NCBI GenBank assembly: GCA_030043285.1
Contig: JASHXZ010000461.1
Location: forward strand, 1 to 7,809
Direction of reading: 5' to 3'
Source of the DNA: Xanthobacteraceae bacterium
GTDB lineage: Bacteria > Pseudomonadota > Alphaproteobacteria > Rhizobiales > Xanthobacteraceae
Length of the DNA: 7,809 nucleotides
The notes beneath the pieces were generated by a model that saw only the letters and a list, made by a program, of their open reading frames with translations, was not told the DNA's origin and made no database searches. Position 1 is the first letter of the stretch. Each line of letters begins with the position of its first letter. Of this stretch, positions 1-6,272 are shown piece by piece. The translations under genes and the position numbers were made by a program.

Positions 1-350
1 TCCGTTTCACGGAAGTGGTCTCCGCTCGCGCTCGAAAATGGCCGGTGCGCCCGCTTCGCCCGTCGATTGCGCCGCAGGCGGGGCGTGCCGCGCCTTGCCG
101 ATCGGGTCCGCAGGCGGGCGATTGCGGCGGCTTATACGGGACCCCTCCGGCGCCGTCAAATCAGACCGCATCGCGTTTCGGCGGACTGGCTTACAGCGGC
201 CTTGCCGGTGCCAAAGCGGTACGGATGAGATGGAAATTCGTCCCGTCCGGTGCTTAAGCTTGGCAAATTGCCGCGCCTGGCGGTCCATGAAACTTGCATG
301 AATACACTGAGCCAATTCGCAAAATTCATCGCTATGCGTTTGCCCGGCCA
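1..350. other. Leading region with no supportable gene
   Basis: I see no convincing gene here. The open frames on both strands are short, rich in Arg, Pro and Gly as expected for random GC-rich frames, and show no recognisable motif. An 11-bp direct repeat, CCGCAGGCGGG, occurs at 72-82 and 108-118. Two small palindromes lie at 252-259 and 262-272 and are listed separately. The stretch probably holds the promoter and leader of the oxidoreductase gene that follows, and perhaps the tail of an upstream intergenic region. Confidence 0.55.
252..272. promoter_or_regulatory. Pair of short palindromes upstream of the oxidoreductase gene
   Basis: GCTTAAGC (252-259) is a perfect 8-bp palindrome. Two bases later, GGCAA-A-TTGCC (262-272) is a perfect 11-bp inverted repeat with a single central base. 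The second overlaps a TTGGCA hexamer (260-265) that resembles a -35 box, but no good -10 box lies at the right distance. The layout would suit an operator over a promoter for the gene starting at 351. The repeats are short enough to occur by chance, so this is a weak call. Confidence 0.2.
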
Positions 351-1787
351 ATGCCCCTAGAAAACAGCGAACCCGACATCTGCGTGATCGGCGCCGGGGC
401 CGGGGGGCTTGCGGCTGCTGCCGCCGCCGCAGCCATGGGCGTGCCGGTCGTCCTCATCGAAAAGGGCCGCATGGGCGGCCAAACCCTTACCGGAGCGGTG
501 CCGATGCGGGCTTTGCTGGCGGCTGCCGAGCATGCCAATGCGGTGCGCATCGGCGCGGCGTTCGGTGTGAAAAGCGCGCGATCCGGCATCGATTTTGCCG
601 CGGTCAGCGCCCATGTGCGCGACGCGATCGATGCCGTGGCGCCGCTGATGTCGCCCGAACGCTTTACCGGGCTGGGCGTGCGCGTCGTCACCGGGACGGC
701 GCGATTTGCCGACGCGGAGACCGTCGCCATAGGCGATCTGCGCATCAAGGCCCGACGCTTCATCATTGCGACCGGCGCGTCGCCGCGCATCCCGCCGATT
801 CCAGGCTTGAGCGAAACGCCGTATCTGGTCCCGCAAACCGCATTCGACCTGCCGGACTGCCCGCGCCACCTGATTATCGTCGGCGCCGGGCGGATCGGGC
901 TCGGATTGGCTCAGGCATTTCGCCGCCTCGGGTCCGATGTGACCGTGCTCGAGAGCGAGACGCCGCTCCGTCGTCAGGATCCTGAATGTGCAGCGGTCGT
1001 GCTTGATGCGCTCGAGCGCGAGGGCGTGCGGCTGCGCGCTGGCGTCCGTATTCTGCAAGTGCGGCGCGTCCTGGCCCGTGTGCAAGTCGTGATCCAGGCC
1101 TCAGGGTCGCACAGCGCCGCAGAGGAAACGATCGAAGGCACGCACCTGTTGGTGGCGGCCGGCCGCACGCCGAACGTTGGCGATCTTGACCTCGAGGCAG
1201 CCGGGATCCGCCACGATCGTAACGGCATTAGGGTCGACAAGCGGCTGCGCACGACGAACAAACGAGCTTACGCCATCGGCGACGTAATCGGTGGCGCCGG
1301 ATCGACCCACCTGGCAAGCCATCACGCCGGTCTCGTCGTCCGCAACGCCCTGTTCCGCCATCCGATCGCGGTGGACCAACGCGCCGTTGCCAGCGTGACC
1401 TTCACCGACCCCGAGCTGGCCCGGATCGGCCTCACCGAACAGGAGGCGCGCACGGCGGCCGGCGCGATCCGCATCCTGCGTTGGCCTTATAGCGAGAACG
1501 ACGGGGCGGCGGCGACCGGCGCAACCGCCGGACACATCAAGGTCGTGACCGACGGAAGTGGCCAAATTCTCGGCGCCACGATCGTGGGCGCGGGGGCGAG
1601 CGAAAACATCGCGCTATGGGCATTGGCCATCGGCCAGCGCCTTCCTATCGGCGCGATGGCCGCCCTGATCGCGCCGTACCCGACCTACGCGGAGCTGGGA
1701 AAACGCGCCGCCATTACCTATTTTATGCGGGGTTTGACGAGCGCGCGGGTGCGTCGCATCATAGGCTGGCTGCGTCGCTTCGGCTGA
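351..1787 (+). CDS. FAD-dependent pyridine nucleotide-disulfide oxidoreductase family protein lacking the redox-active cysteines
   Basis: This 478-residue protein has the length and three-domain layout of the dihydrolipoamide dehydrogenase/mercuric reductase family. The FAD site is GAGAGG at 14-19 with Glu37 ending the second strand. The NAD(P) site is GAGRIG at 178-183. The second FAD-contact motif is YAIGD at 307-311, and the dimerisation domain covers about 345-460. Active-site positions are altered. The normal CxxxxC segment reads GGQTLTGAVPMR (42-53): both cysteines are replaced (Thr45, Ala49), the loop is one residue shorter, and the usual Lys after the second Cys is gone. The Glu normally following GxGxxG is Gly185. 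The His of the C-terminal HPTxxE motif is Tyr443, with Glu448 kept. It should still bind FAD and a nicotinamide cofactor but cannot use the classical dithiol mechanism; the substrate is unknown. I chose ATG 351 because it places the FAD motif at the usual distance from the start. A TTG at 294 would add 19 residues, and neither start has a clear ribosome binding site. Confidence 0.86.
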   Translation: MPLENSEPDICVIGAGAGGLAAAAAAAAMGVPVVLIEKGRMGGQTLTGAVPMRALLAAAEHANAVRIGAAFGVKSARSGIDFAAVSAHVRDAIDAVAPLMSPERFTGLGVRVVTGTARFADAETVAIGDLRIKARRFIIATGASPRIPPIPGLSETPYLVPQTAFDLPDCPRHLIIVGAGRIGLGLAQAFRRLGSDVTVLESETPLRRQDPECAAVVLDALEREGVRLRAGVRILQVRRVLARVQVVIQASGSHSAAEETIEGTHLLVAAGRTPNVGDLDLEAAGIRHDRNGIRVDKRLRTTNKRAYAIGDVIGGAGSTHLASHHAGLVVRNALFRHPIAVDQRAVASVTFTDPELARIGLTEQEARTAAGAIRILRWPYSENDGAAATGATAGHIKVVTDGSGQILGATIVGAGASENIALWALAIGQRLPIGAMAALIAPYPTYAELGKRAAITYFMRGLTSARVRRIIGWLRRFG

Positions 1788-1809
1788 CGCACGGTGCGGC
1801 GGATTTGGG

Positions 1810-1823
1810 CCGGCCTTGGCCGG
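1810..1823. repeat. GC-only palindrome after the oxidoreductase gene
   Basis: CCGGCC-TT-GGCCGG is a perfect palindrome 22 bases past the oxidoreductase stop codon. RNA could fold into a short stem if the middle opens as a loop. No T-run follows (the next bases are GGCCGAAGTTTAGG), so it is at best a weak or Rho-assisted termination site. GC-rich palindromes of this size are common by chance in such DNA. Confidence 0.3.
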
Positions 1824-1848
1824 GGCCGAAGTTTAGGCATCAAATCCG

Positions 1849-1886
1849 AAAAACCGCACCGATGAGAATAGCGGGTTGCGGTGTTT
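1849..1886 (+). terminator. Weak stem-loop between the oxidoreductase and histidine kinase genes
   Basis: AAAAACCGCA (1849-1858) pairs with TGCGGTGTTT (1877-1886) over ten positions with one mismatch, around an 18-base loop. The downstream arm ends in TTT and is followed by CTATCGTTCC, so the U-tract is poor. It could help end transcription of the upstream gene, or be chance. With the palindrome at 1810 it is the only structure I see in the 179-base gap, which otherwise would hold the kinase promoter; no clear -35/-10 pair is visible. Confidence 0.2.
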
Positions 1887-1966
1887 CTATCGTTCCGTGG
1901 TTTCGCCGGCGGCCGCCGGTGCGGCCGGGCGGGTTGGCGAAAGAGAAACGCCGTGAGGCTTACGCG

Positions 1967-3436
1967 ATGACCGATGAAGCCGCGGCACGGCCGGAGCCGG
2001 TGCGTGCCTCGCGTTTTGGGCTCTCCGGAAAGCTCCTCCTTCTCACGATCCTATTCGTGATGATCGCGGAGGTGCTGATCTATGTGCCTTCGGTGGCGAG
2101 CTTCCGCGTCAATTGGCTGCGCGACCATCTCGAAGTCGCCAAGACCGCGGCGCTGGTGCTGGAAGCCTCGCCGAACGGCATGGTCCCGGACCCGCTCGCC
2201 AAAAAAATCCTTGGCTCGATCGGGGCGCGCGCCGTGGCGATGAAGATCGGCGACACGCATTACATGCTGCAGCCGAGCGACGCGCCGCTTCCGCCGATCG
2301 CCGATGTGTTCGACATGCGTCATGTCGGCACGTTCATGGCCGTGGTCGACGCGTTCAAGACCATGCTCAGCGACAAGCACGAGGTGATGCGGGTGGTCGG
2401 CCCGGCGCCGATGGGCGGCGAATACATCGAGCTCGTTATGGACGAGCGGCCGCTGCGCACCGCCATGCTGCGCGATTCCGCCGACATCCTGCTCGGCTCG
2501 TTGCTGATCTCCGCCGTCACCGCCGCGCTGGTGTATCTGGCGCTGCATTATCTGTTCGTGCGGCCGATGCGTCGCGTCACCGACAACATGATGGCGTTCC
2601 GCGCCGACCCGGAAAACAGCGACCGCGTCATCGTGCCCTCGGTGCGGGCCGACGAGATCGGCACCGCCGAGCGCGAGCTCGCCGCGATGCAGACCGAGCT
2701 CGCCTCGATGCTGCACCAGAAGAACCGGCTCGCCGCATTGGGCCTCGCGGTGTCCAAGATCAATCACGACCTGCGCAACCTGCTGTCGTCGGCGCAGCTG
2801 TTTTCCGATCGGCTCGCCAAGCTGCCCGACCCGACGGTGCAGCGCTTTGCGCCGAAACTGATGCAGGCGCTGGAACGCGCCATCGCGTTCTGCCAATCGA
2901 CGCTATCCTACGGTCGCTTGCAGGAGCCACCGCCGGAGCGCCGACCGATCCCGCTCGAGCCGCTGGTCGAAGAGGTGCACGAGACCCTTAACCTCGGCCC
3001 CGACGCGCCGATCCGCTGGATCAGCGCGGTGGAGCGCGGCCTCACCGTCGAAGCCGATTACGACCAGCTGTTCCGCATCCTGCTCAATCTCGCCCGCAAC
3101 GCCGTGCAGGCCATGGAGAGCCGCGCCTCGCCCGATCCTGGCCGCGACCAAATTCGCATCACCGGCCGGCGCGAGGGTGCCGTCGTGGTGATCGAGGTGT
3201 CGGACACCGGCCCGGGTTTTTCCGAAAAGGCGCAGGCCCATCTGTTCGAGGCTTTCCAGGGCTCGACCCGCACCGGCGGCACCGGGCTCGGCCTCGCCAT
3301 CGCCGCCGAACTCGTCCGTGCCCATGGCGGCGACATCCGCCTGGTCGAGGGTACGATCGGCGCCACGCTGCGGTTGACCATTCCGGACCGAGCCGTCGAG
3401 CTTTCGGCCCATCGCGGCGCCCGGGCGCACGGCTAG
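1967..3436 (+). CDS. Membrane-bound sensor histidine kinase (HAMP domain), orphan
   Basis: This 489-residue inner-membrane protein autophosphorylates on His in response to a signal and passes the phosphate to a response regulator. TM1 is about 21-43 and a periplasmic sensor about 44-172. TM2 is about 174-197, a HAMP linker about 198-250, and the dimerisation/phosphoacceptor helices about 251-320. The H-box has phosphoacceptor His267 in HDLRN. The ATPase domain has N-box Asn378 (NLARNAV), the DTGPGF motif from Asp413, and the GTGLGL lid motif at 438-443. All catalytic motifs look intact. The periplasmic domain matches no sensor family I recognise. ATG 1967 is preferred because GTGAGG lies 8 bases upstream and the frame before it has no kinase-like sequence; extending to 1616 would run inside the oxidoreductase gene. 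No response regulator is adjacent, so the partner and signal are unknown. Confidence 0.94.
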   Translation: MTDEAAARPEPVRASRFGLSGKLLLLTILFVMIAEVLIYVPSVASFRVNWLRDHLEVAKTAALVLEASPNGMVPDPLAKKILGSIGARAVAMKIGDTHYMLQPSDAPLPPIADVFDMRHVGTFMAVVDAFKTMLSDKHEVMRVVGPAPMGGEYIELVMDERPLRTAMLRDSADILLGSLLISAVTAALVYLALHYLFVRPMRRVTDNMMAFRADPENSDRVIVPSVRADEIGTAERELAAMQTELASMLHQKNRLAALGLAVSKINHDLRNLLSSAQLFSDRLAKLPDPTVQRFAPKLMQALERAIAFCQSTLSYGRLQEPPPERRPIPLEPLVEEVHETLNLGPDAPIRWISAVERGLTVEADYDQLFRILLNLARNAVQAMESRASPDPGRDQIRITGRREGAVVVIEVSDTGPGFSEKAQAHLFEAFQGSTRTGGTGLGLAIAAELVRAHGGDIRLVEGTIGATLRLTIPDRAVELSAHRGARAHG

Positions 3437-3439
3437 GCC

Positions 3440-3469
3440 GGCAAGCGTTCCGACACCGATCCGCTTGCC
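3440..3469 (+). terminator. Hairpin just after the histidine kinase stop, candidate terminator
   Basis: GGCAAGCG (3440-3447) pairs perfectly with CGCTTGCC (3462-3469) around a 14-base loop, starting 4 bases after the kinase stop codon. The bases after the stem (TTGCCAAGTTGCC) are not a U-run, so intrinsic termination would be weak. The position argues for a 3'-end structure of the kinase mRNA. Its downstream arm overlaps the first unit of the 13-bp tandem repeat. Confidence 0.35.
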
Positions 3470-3490
3470 TTGCCAAGTTGCCTTGCCAAG
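3465..3490. repeat. Perfect 13-bp tandem repeat, two copies
   Basis: TTGCCTTGCCAAG occurs twice with no gap, at 3465-3477 and 3478-3490. Each unit contains the small palindrome CTTG-C-CAAG. The repeat lies between the kinase gene and the tRNA. It looks like a recent tandem duplication, or a pair of binding sites upstream of the tRNA promoter. The repeat is directly visible; its role is not. Confidence 0.9.
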
Positions 3491-3509
3491 AAACGCCGCA
3501 GCCTATAGC
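3483..3509 (+). promoter_or_regulatory. Possible promoter for tRNA-Arg
   Basis: TTGCCA (3483-3488) resembles a sigma-70 -35 box and TATAGC (3504-3509) a -10 box, but the spacing is only 15 bases. Transcription would begin near 3516 and give a leader of about 45 bases before the mature tRNA, containing the GC hairpin at 3526-3542. The -35 element lies inside the second unit of the tandem repeat. The short spacer makes this tentative. Confidence 0.22.
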
Positions 3510-3525
3510 TATGGCCCGCGCCGCA

Positions 3526-3542
3526 GGCCGCCTTTGGCGGCC
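3526..3542 (+). other. GC-only hairpin in the tRNA leader region
   Basis: GGCCGCC-TTT-GGCGGCC is a perfect 7-bp stem with a 3-base loop, ending 19 bases before the tRNA. Four further outer pairs are possible with a bulge (GCAG 3523-3526 with CTGC 3547-3550, at the cost of one inner pair). It could be a structured pre-tRNA leader, or a stop for readthrough from the kinase gene, though no U-tract follows. Confidence 0.4.
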
Positions 3543-3561
3543 GGTTCTGCCGCGACGCCAA

Positions 3562-3638
3562 GCGCCCGTAGCTCAGCTGGATAGAGCACCAGACTACGAA
3601 TCTGGGGGTCAGGAGTTCGAATCTCTTCGGGCGCGCCA
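3562..3638 (+). tRNA. tRNA-Arg (anticodon ACG)
   Basis: A complete 77-base cloverleaf is readable. The acceptor stem GCGCCCG/CGGGCGC is perfect. The D arm is GCTC-AGCTGGATA-GAGC, including the A20 typical of arginine tRNAs. The anticodon stem CCAGA/TCTGG encloses loop CTACGAA with ACG at 3596-3598, the variable loop is GGGTC, and the T arm AGGAG-TTCGAAT-CTCTT has one G-U pair. A discriminator G and an encoded CCA follow. A34 should be deaminated to inosine by TadA, letting this tRNA read CGU, CGC and CGA. No other RNA gene is adjacent. Confidence 0.98.
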
Positions 3639-3748
3639 GTTCTTCCCAAATCTATACTCGCGTATGGACTTTGTGCGATAAACAGTTGTGGTCTTCGAAT
3701 CGACGCTTTGGAATTTCACTTCTGATAACACCACATCAAATAAACCCA
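3639..3748. promoter_or_regulatory. AT-rich leader of the rml operon, with a possible promoter
   Basis: These 110 bases between the tRNA and rmlC are about 41% GC (45 of 110 counted), far below the flanking DNA. The best sigma-70-like match is TTGTGG (3686-3691), a 17-base spacer and TGGAAT (3709-3714), which puts transcription start near 3721 and about 28 bases of leader before the rmlC ATG. No clear Shine-Dalgarno sequence precedes that ATG. No operator or riboswitch fold is evident. The low GC content and position support a promoter region; the exact boxes are uncertain. Confidence 0.35.
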
Positions 3749-4318
3749 ATGGAAGTGGTCGCTACGAACCTCCCGGGCGTGCTCCTGCTCAAGCCCCGCC
3801 ATCTTAACGACGCGCGCGGCTATTTCGTCGAGACCTACAATCAGCGCGCCGCGCGTGCGGCTGGGCTCACGGCCGACTTCGTCCAGGACAATCAGGCGTT
3901 CTCGCTTCAGCGCGGCACCGTGCGGGCGCTGCATTTTCAGGTGCCGCCGCATGCCCAGGCCAAGCTGGTGCGGGTGTTGCGCGGCGCCGTCTATGACGTC
4001 GCAGTCGACCTGCGCGCCGGCTCGCCGACCTATGGGCGCTTCGTCGCGGCGACCCTGACCGCGCGCGGTGGCGAGCAGATCTTCGTGCCCCGCGGCTTTG
4101 CCCATGGTTACTGCACGCTCGAAACCGACGCGGAAGTCGCCTACAAGGTCGACGACTATTACGCGCCGGATTGCGAACAGGGGCTGATCTGGAACGATTT
4201 GGACCTGGCGATCGACTGGCCGGTCGCGGCGGCCGATGCGGTGCTGTCGGACAAGGACCGCAAGCTGCCGCGCTTTGCTGACTTTGTGTCGCCGTTCCGC
4301 TATGATCGGACGGGATGA
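3749..4318 (+). CDS. rmlC: dTDP-4-dehydrorhamnose 3,5-epimerase
   Basis: RmlC (RfbC) inverts C3 and C5 of dTDP-4-keto-6-deoxyglucose to give dTDP-4-keto-L-rhamnose, the third step of dTDP-L-rhamnose synthesis in the cytoplasm. The 189-residue length fits the family, a cofactor-free cupin. Visible family features are GYFVETY at 24-30, QDN at 46-48, Arg59 and the likely catalytic base His62 in [14 protein letters not shown] follows at 114-121, then Tyr132 and the Tyr pair at 137-138 in the active-site strand. Asp168 probably completes the His-Asp dyad. ATG 3749 gives the usual N-terminus; a TTG at 3671 would add 26 residues with no homology-like sequence. It is first in the operon, and its stop overlaps the rmlB start by 4 bases (ATGA), which suggests translational coupling. 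Confidence 0.96.
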   Translation: MEVVATNLPGVLLLKPRHLNDARGYFVETYNQRAARAAGLTADFVQDNQAFSLQRGTVRALHFQVPPHAQAKLVRVLRGAVYDVAVDLRAGSPTYGRFVAATLTARGGEQIFVPRGFAHGYCTLETDAEVAYKVDDYYAPDCEQGLIWNDLDLAIDWPVAAADAVLSDKDRKLPRFADFVSPFRYDRTG

Positions 4319-5376
4319 GCAAGCGATTTCTGATTACCGGCGGGGCGGGTTTCATCGGATCGGCCGTGGTCCGCCATTTGATCGGCGCCACGGACCATCG
4401 CGTCTGCGTGGTCGATAAGCTGACCTATGCGGGCAATCTAGCGTCGCTGGCGCCCATTGCCGATAATCCGCACTACACGTTCGCGCGCGCCGACATTGCC
4501 GACGCCGCCAAGATGAAGGAAATATTCTTCGGTTTCCGCCCCGACGTGGTGATGCATCTTGCCGCCGAGAGCCACGTCGACCGCTCGATCGATGGCCCGG
4601 CGGATTTCATCCAAACCAACATCATCGGCACCTACGTGCTCCTGGAAACCGCCCTGGCGTACTGGCGCGGCTTGCCGAAGACCGCGCAACGCGACTTTCG
4701 CTTTCATCATATTTCGACCGATGAGGTCTTCGGCTCGCTCGACGCGCCTGGCGCGTTTTGCGAGACCACCGCCTACGCGCCACGCTCGCCCTATTCGGCG
4801 TCGAAGGCGGCCTCGGACCATTTGGTGCGCTCCTGGCATCACACTTATGGTTTGCCTGTTCTGGTCACCAATTGCTCGAACAATTACGGCCCGTATCATT
4901 TCCCCGAAAAACTCATTCCACTCACCATCATCAACGGCCTGGAAGGCAAGACGCTGCCGGTCTACGGCAACGGCAGCAACGTGCGCGATTGGCTGTACGT
5001 CGAGGATCATGCCTGCGCCCTTACAGCGGTCGTGGAGGGCGGAAAAATCGGCGAGACTTATTGCATCGGCGGCCGCAGCGAGTGCAGCAACATCGATGTC
5101 GTCAGGGCGGTTTGCGCGCTGCTTGACGAGCTTGCGCCGAGCGCCGCAATCGGACGGCGCGAGGACCTCATCACGTTCGTCGCCGATCGGCCGGGTCACG
5201 ACCTGCGCTACGCCATCGATCCGGCGCGGATTTGCACCGAGCTCGGCTGGCAGCCGCACGAAACCTTCGCGACCGGCCTGCGCAAGACCGTGCTTTGGTA
5301 TCTCGCCAACCGCGCCTGGTGGCAGCGCATCCGCGACAACGTCTATGCTGGCGAGCGCCTCGGGGTGCCGGCGTGA
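4315..5376 (+). CDS. rmlB: dTDP-glucose 4,6-dehydratase
   Basis: RmlB (RfbB) is an NAD-dependent short-chain dehydrogenase-fold enzyme that converts dTDP-glucose to dTDP-4-keto-6-deoxyglucose, the second step of the pathway. The 353-residue length is typical. The NAD-binding GGAGFIG motif is at 9-15. [12 protein letters not shown] (81-92) is the family sequence. The catalytic Thr135-Asp136-Glu137 triad is in STDEVFG, the YxxxK pair is Tyr160/Lys164, and [14 protein letters not shown] (189-202) and RDWLYVEDH (224-232) are further hallmarks. Everything needed for activity is present. The gene overlaps rmlC by 4 bases upstream and rmlD by 4 bases downstream (GTGA), so the three are almost certainly co-translated. 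Confidence 0.98.
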   Translation: MSKRFLITGGAGFIGSAVVRHLIGATDHRVCVVDKLTYAGNLASLAPIADNPHYTFARADIADAAKMKEIFFGFRPDVVMHLAAESHVDRSIDGPADFIQTNIIGTYVLLETALAYWRGLPKTAQRDFRFHHISTDEVFGSLDAPGAFCETTAYAPRSPYSASKAASDHLVRSWHHTYGLPVLVTNCSNNYGPYHFPEKLIPLTIINGLEGKTLPVYGNGSNVRDWLYVEDHACALTAVVEGGKIGETYCIGGRSECSNIDVVRAVCALLDELAPSAAIGRREDLITFVADRPGHDLRYAIDPARICTELGWQPHETFATGLRKTVLWYLANRAWWQRIRDNVYAGERLGVPA

Positions 5377-6272
5377 TCGTCGCGTTTGGCGGCAACGGTC
5401 AGCTCGGTCGCGAATTAAGTCGCGCGGCCGCTGCTCGCCACATCGCACTGCAGGCATTGTCGCGTGCGGAGGTCGATATCGCAGGTGCGGCGGCCGTTAC
5501 GGCGGCGCTTAAGCGTTGGCAGCCCGACCTTGTCGTAAACGCCGCCGCCTACACCAACGTCGACGGCGCCGAAAGTCATTTGACCGAAGCGCGCCGCGCT
5601 AACGAGTTTGGCCCCGGTATCATCGCGGAAGCTTGCGCCGCAGCCGGCGCCGCGCTGATCCATATTTCGACCGATTACGTGTTCGACGGCAGCAAAGACG
5701 GCGCCTATGTGGAAAGCGATCCTGTCTATCCGCTCAGCGTCTATGGTAAGACTAAAGCGGCGGGCGAGGAAGCGGTGCGCCGCTCGCACAAACACCATGT
5801 CATTCTGCGTACCGCCTGGGTCTACAGCGAGTTCGGCCACAATTTTGTGAAGACCGTGCTTCGCCTCGCCGAAACGCGCGATGAATTACGCATCGTCGCC
5901 GACCAGCATGGCAGTCCGACCTCGGCGCGAGAACTCGCTGAAGCAATTCTGGACATCGCGCCACGGCTTGCCGCCGAGCCGAGCCTGGCTGGTACGTATC
6001 ACTTCACCGCCAATGGCGCGACCACCTGGCACGGCTTTGCCGAGTGCATAGTCGCCGCCGCCGCCCCGATCACCGGCCGCTGGCCCCGGGTGACGCCGAT
6101 CATGACCGCGGATTATCCGACGCCGGCGAAGCGGCCCGCCAACTCGCGATTGGATTGCAGCCTGTTCGTGCAGACGTTCGGCCTTAAGCCGCGGCCGTGG
6201 CGCGAAGCCGTGCAGGCGACGGCGCGGGCGCTTGCCACCGCATCGCACCATGCGGAACACCATGTCGCGTAA
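5373..6272 (+). CDS. rmlD: dTDP-4-dehydrorhamnose reductase
   Basis: RmlD (RfbD) reduces the 4-keto group of dTDP-4-keto-L-rhamnose with NAD(P)H, the last step to dTDP-L-rhamnose. The 299 residues match the family. The nucleotide-binding motif GGNGQLG is at 6-12. STDYVFDG is at 99-106, the catalytic YxxxK pair is Tyr124/Lys128 in YGKTK, and RPANSRLD near the C-terminus (254-261) is typical of RmlD. The GTG at 5373 is chosen because the Rossmann strand begins immediately after it (MIVAFGG). The in-frame sequence upstream lies within rmlB and looks random. The gene overlaps rmlB by 4 bases and rmlA by 11. Confidence 0.96.
   Translation: MIVAFGGNGQLGRELSRAAAARHIALQALSRAEVDIAGAAAVTAALKRWQPDLVVNAAAYTNVDGAESHLTEARRANEFGPGIIAEACAAAGAALIHISTDYVFDGSKDGAYVESDPVYPLSVYGKTKAAGEEAVRRSHKHHVILRTAWVYSEFGHNFVKTVLRLAETRDELRIVADQHGSPTSARELAEAILDIAPRLAAEPSLAGTYHFTANGATTWHGFAECIVAAAAPITGRWPRVTPIMTADYPTPAKRPANSRLDCSLFVQTFGLKPRPWREAVQATARALATASHHAEHHVA

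Noticed and set aside
15..301. Two overlapping forward open frames (80 and 87 codons) in the leading region
   Set aside because: They overlap each other in different frames, have compositions typical of random GC-rich DNA and show no motif or good ribosome binding site.
357..1085. Long reverse-strand open frame opposite the oxidoreductase gene (242 codons)
   Set aside because: It is an antisense shadow from GC-rich codon use, rich in His, Arg and Gly with no recognisable motif, while the forward frame carries clear family motifs.
1616..1966. A 117-codon N-terminal extension of the histidine kinase
   Set aside because: It overlaps the end of the oxidoreductase gene in another frame, is Arg/Pro-rich with no domain, and a well-spaced GTGAGG ribosome binding site precedes ATG 1967.
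2051..2896. Long reverse-strand open frame opposite the histidine kinase gene (281 codons)
   Set aside because: The His/Arg/Gln-rich composition and lack of any motif mark it as a shadow of the kinase frame.
3478..3681. A 67-codon open frame across the tRNA gene, with a stretch reading VAQLDRAPDYESGGQEFESL
   Set aside because: This is the translation of the tRNA-Arg gene itself, a well-known kind of spurious protein call. The tRNA cloverleaf is complete, so the frame is not a gene.
3616..3701. TTCGAATC in the tRNA T-arm and again at 3694-3701, considered as a phage or island attachment-site repeat
   Set aside because: Only 8 bases match, the copies are under 80 bases apart, no integrase is present, and the rml genes match the local composition.
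5232..5372. A 47-codon upstream extension of rmlD
   Set aside because: It lies inside rmlB, has random Arg/Ala-rich sequence, and RmlD proteins begin right at the Rossmann strand encoded from GTG 5373.
4438..5457. Reverse-strand open frame of 339 codons opposite rmlB and the start of rmlD
   Set aside because: It has no family motif and lies entirely opposite strongly conserved rml coding sequence.
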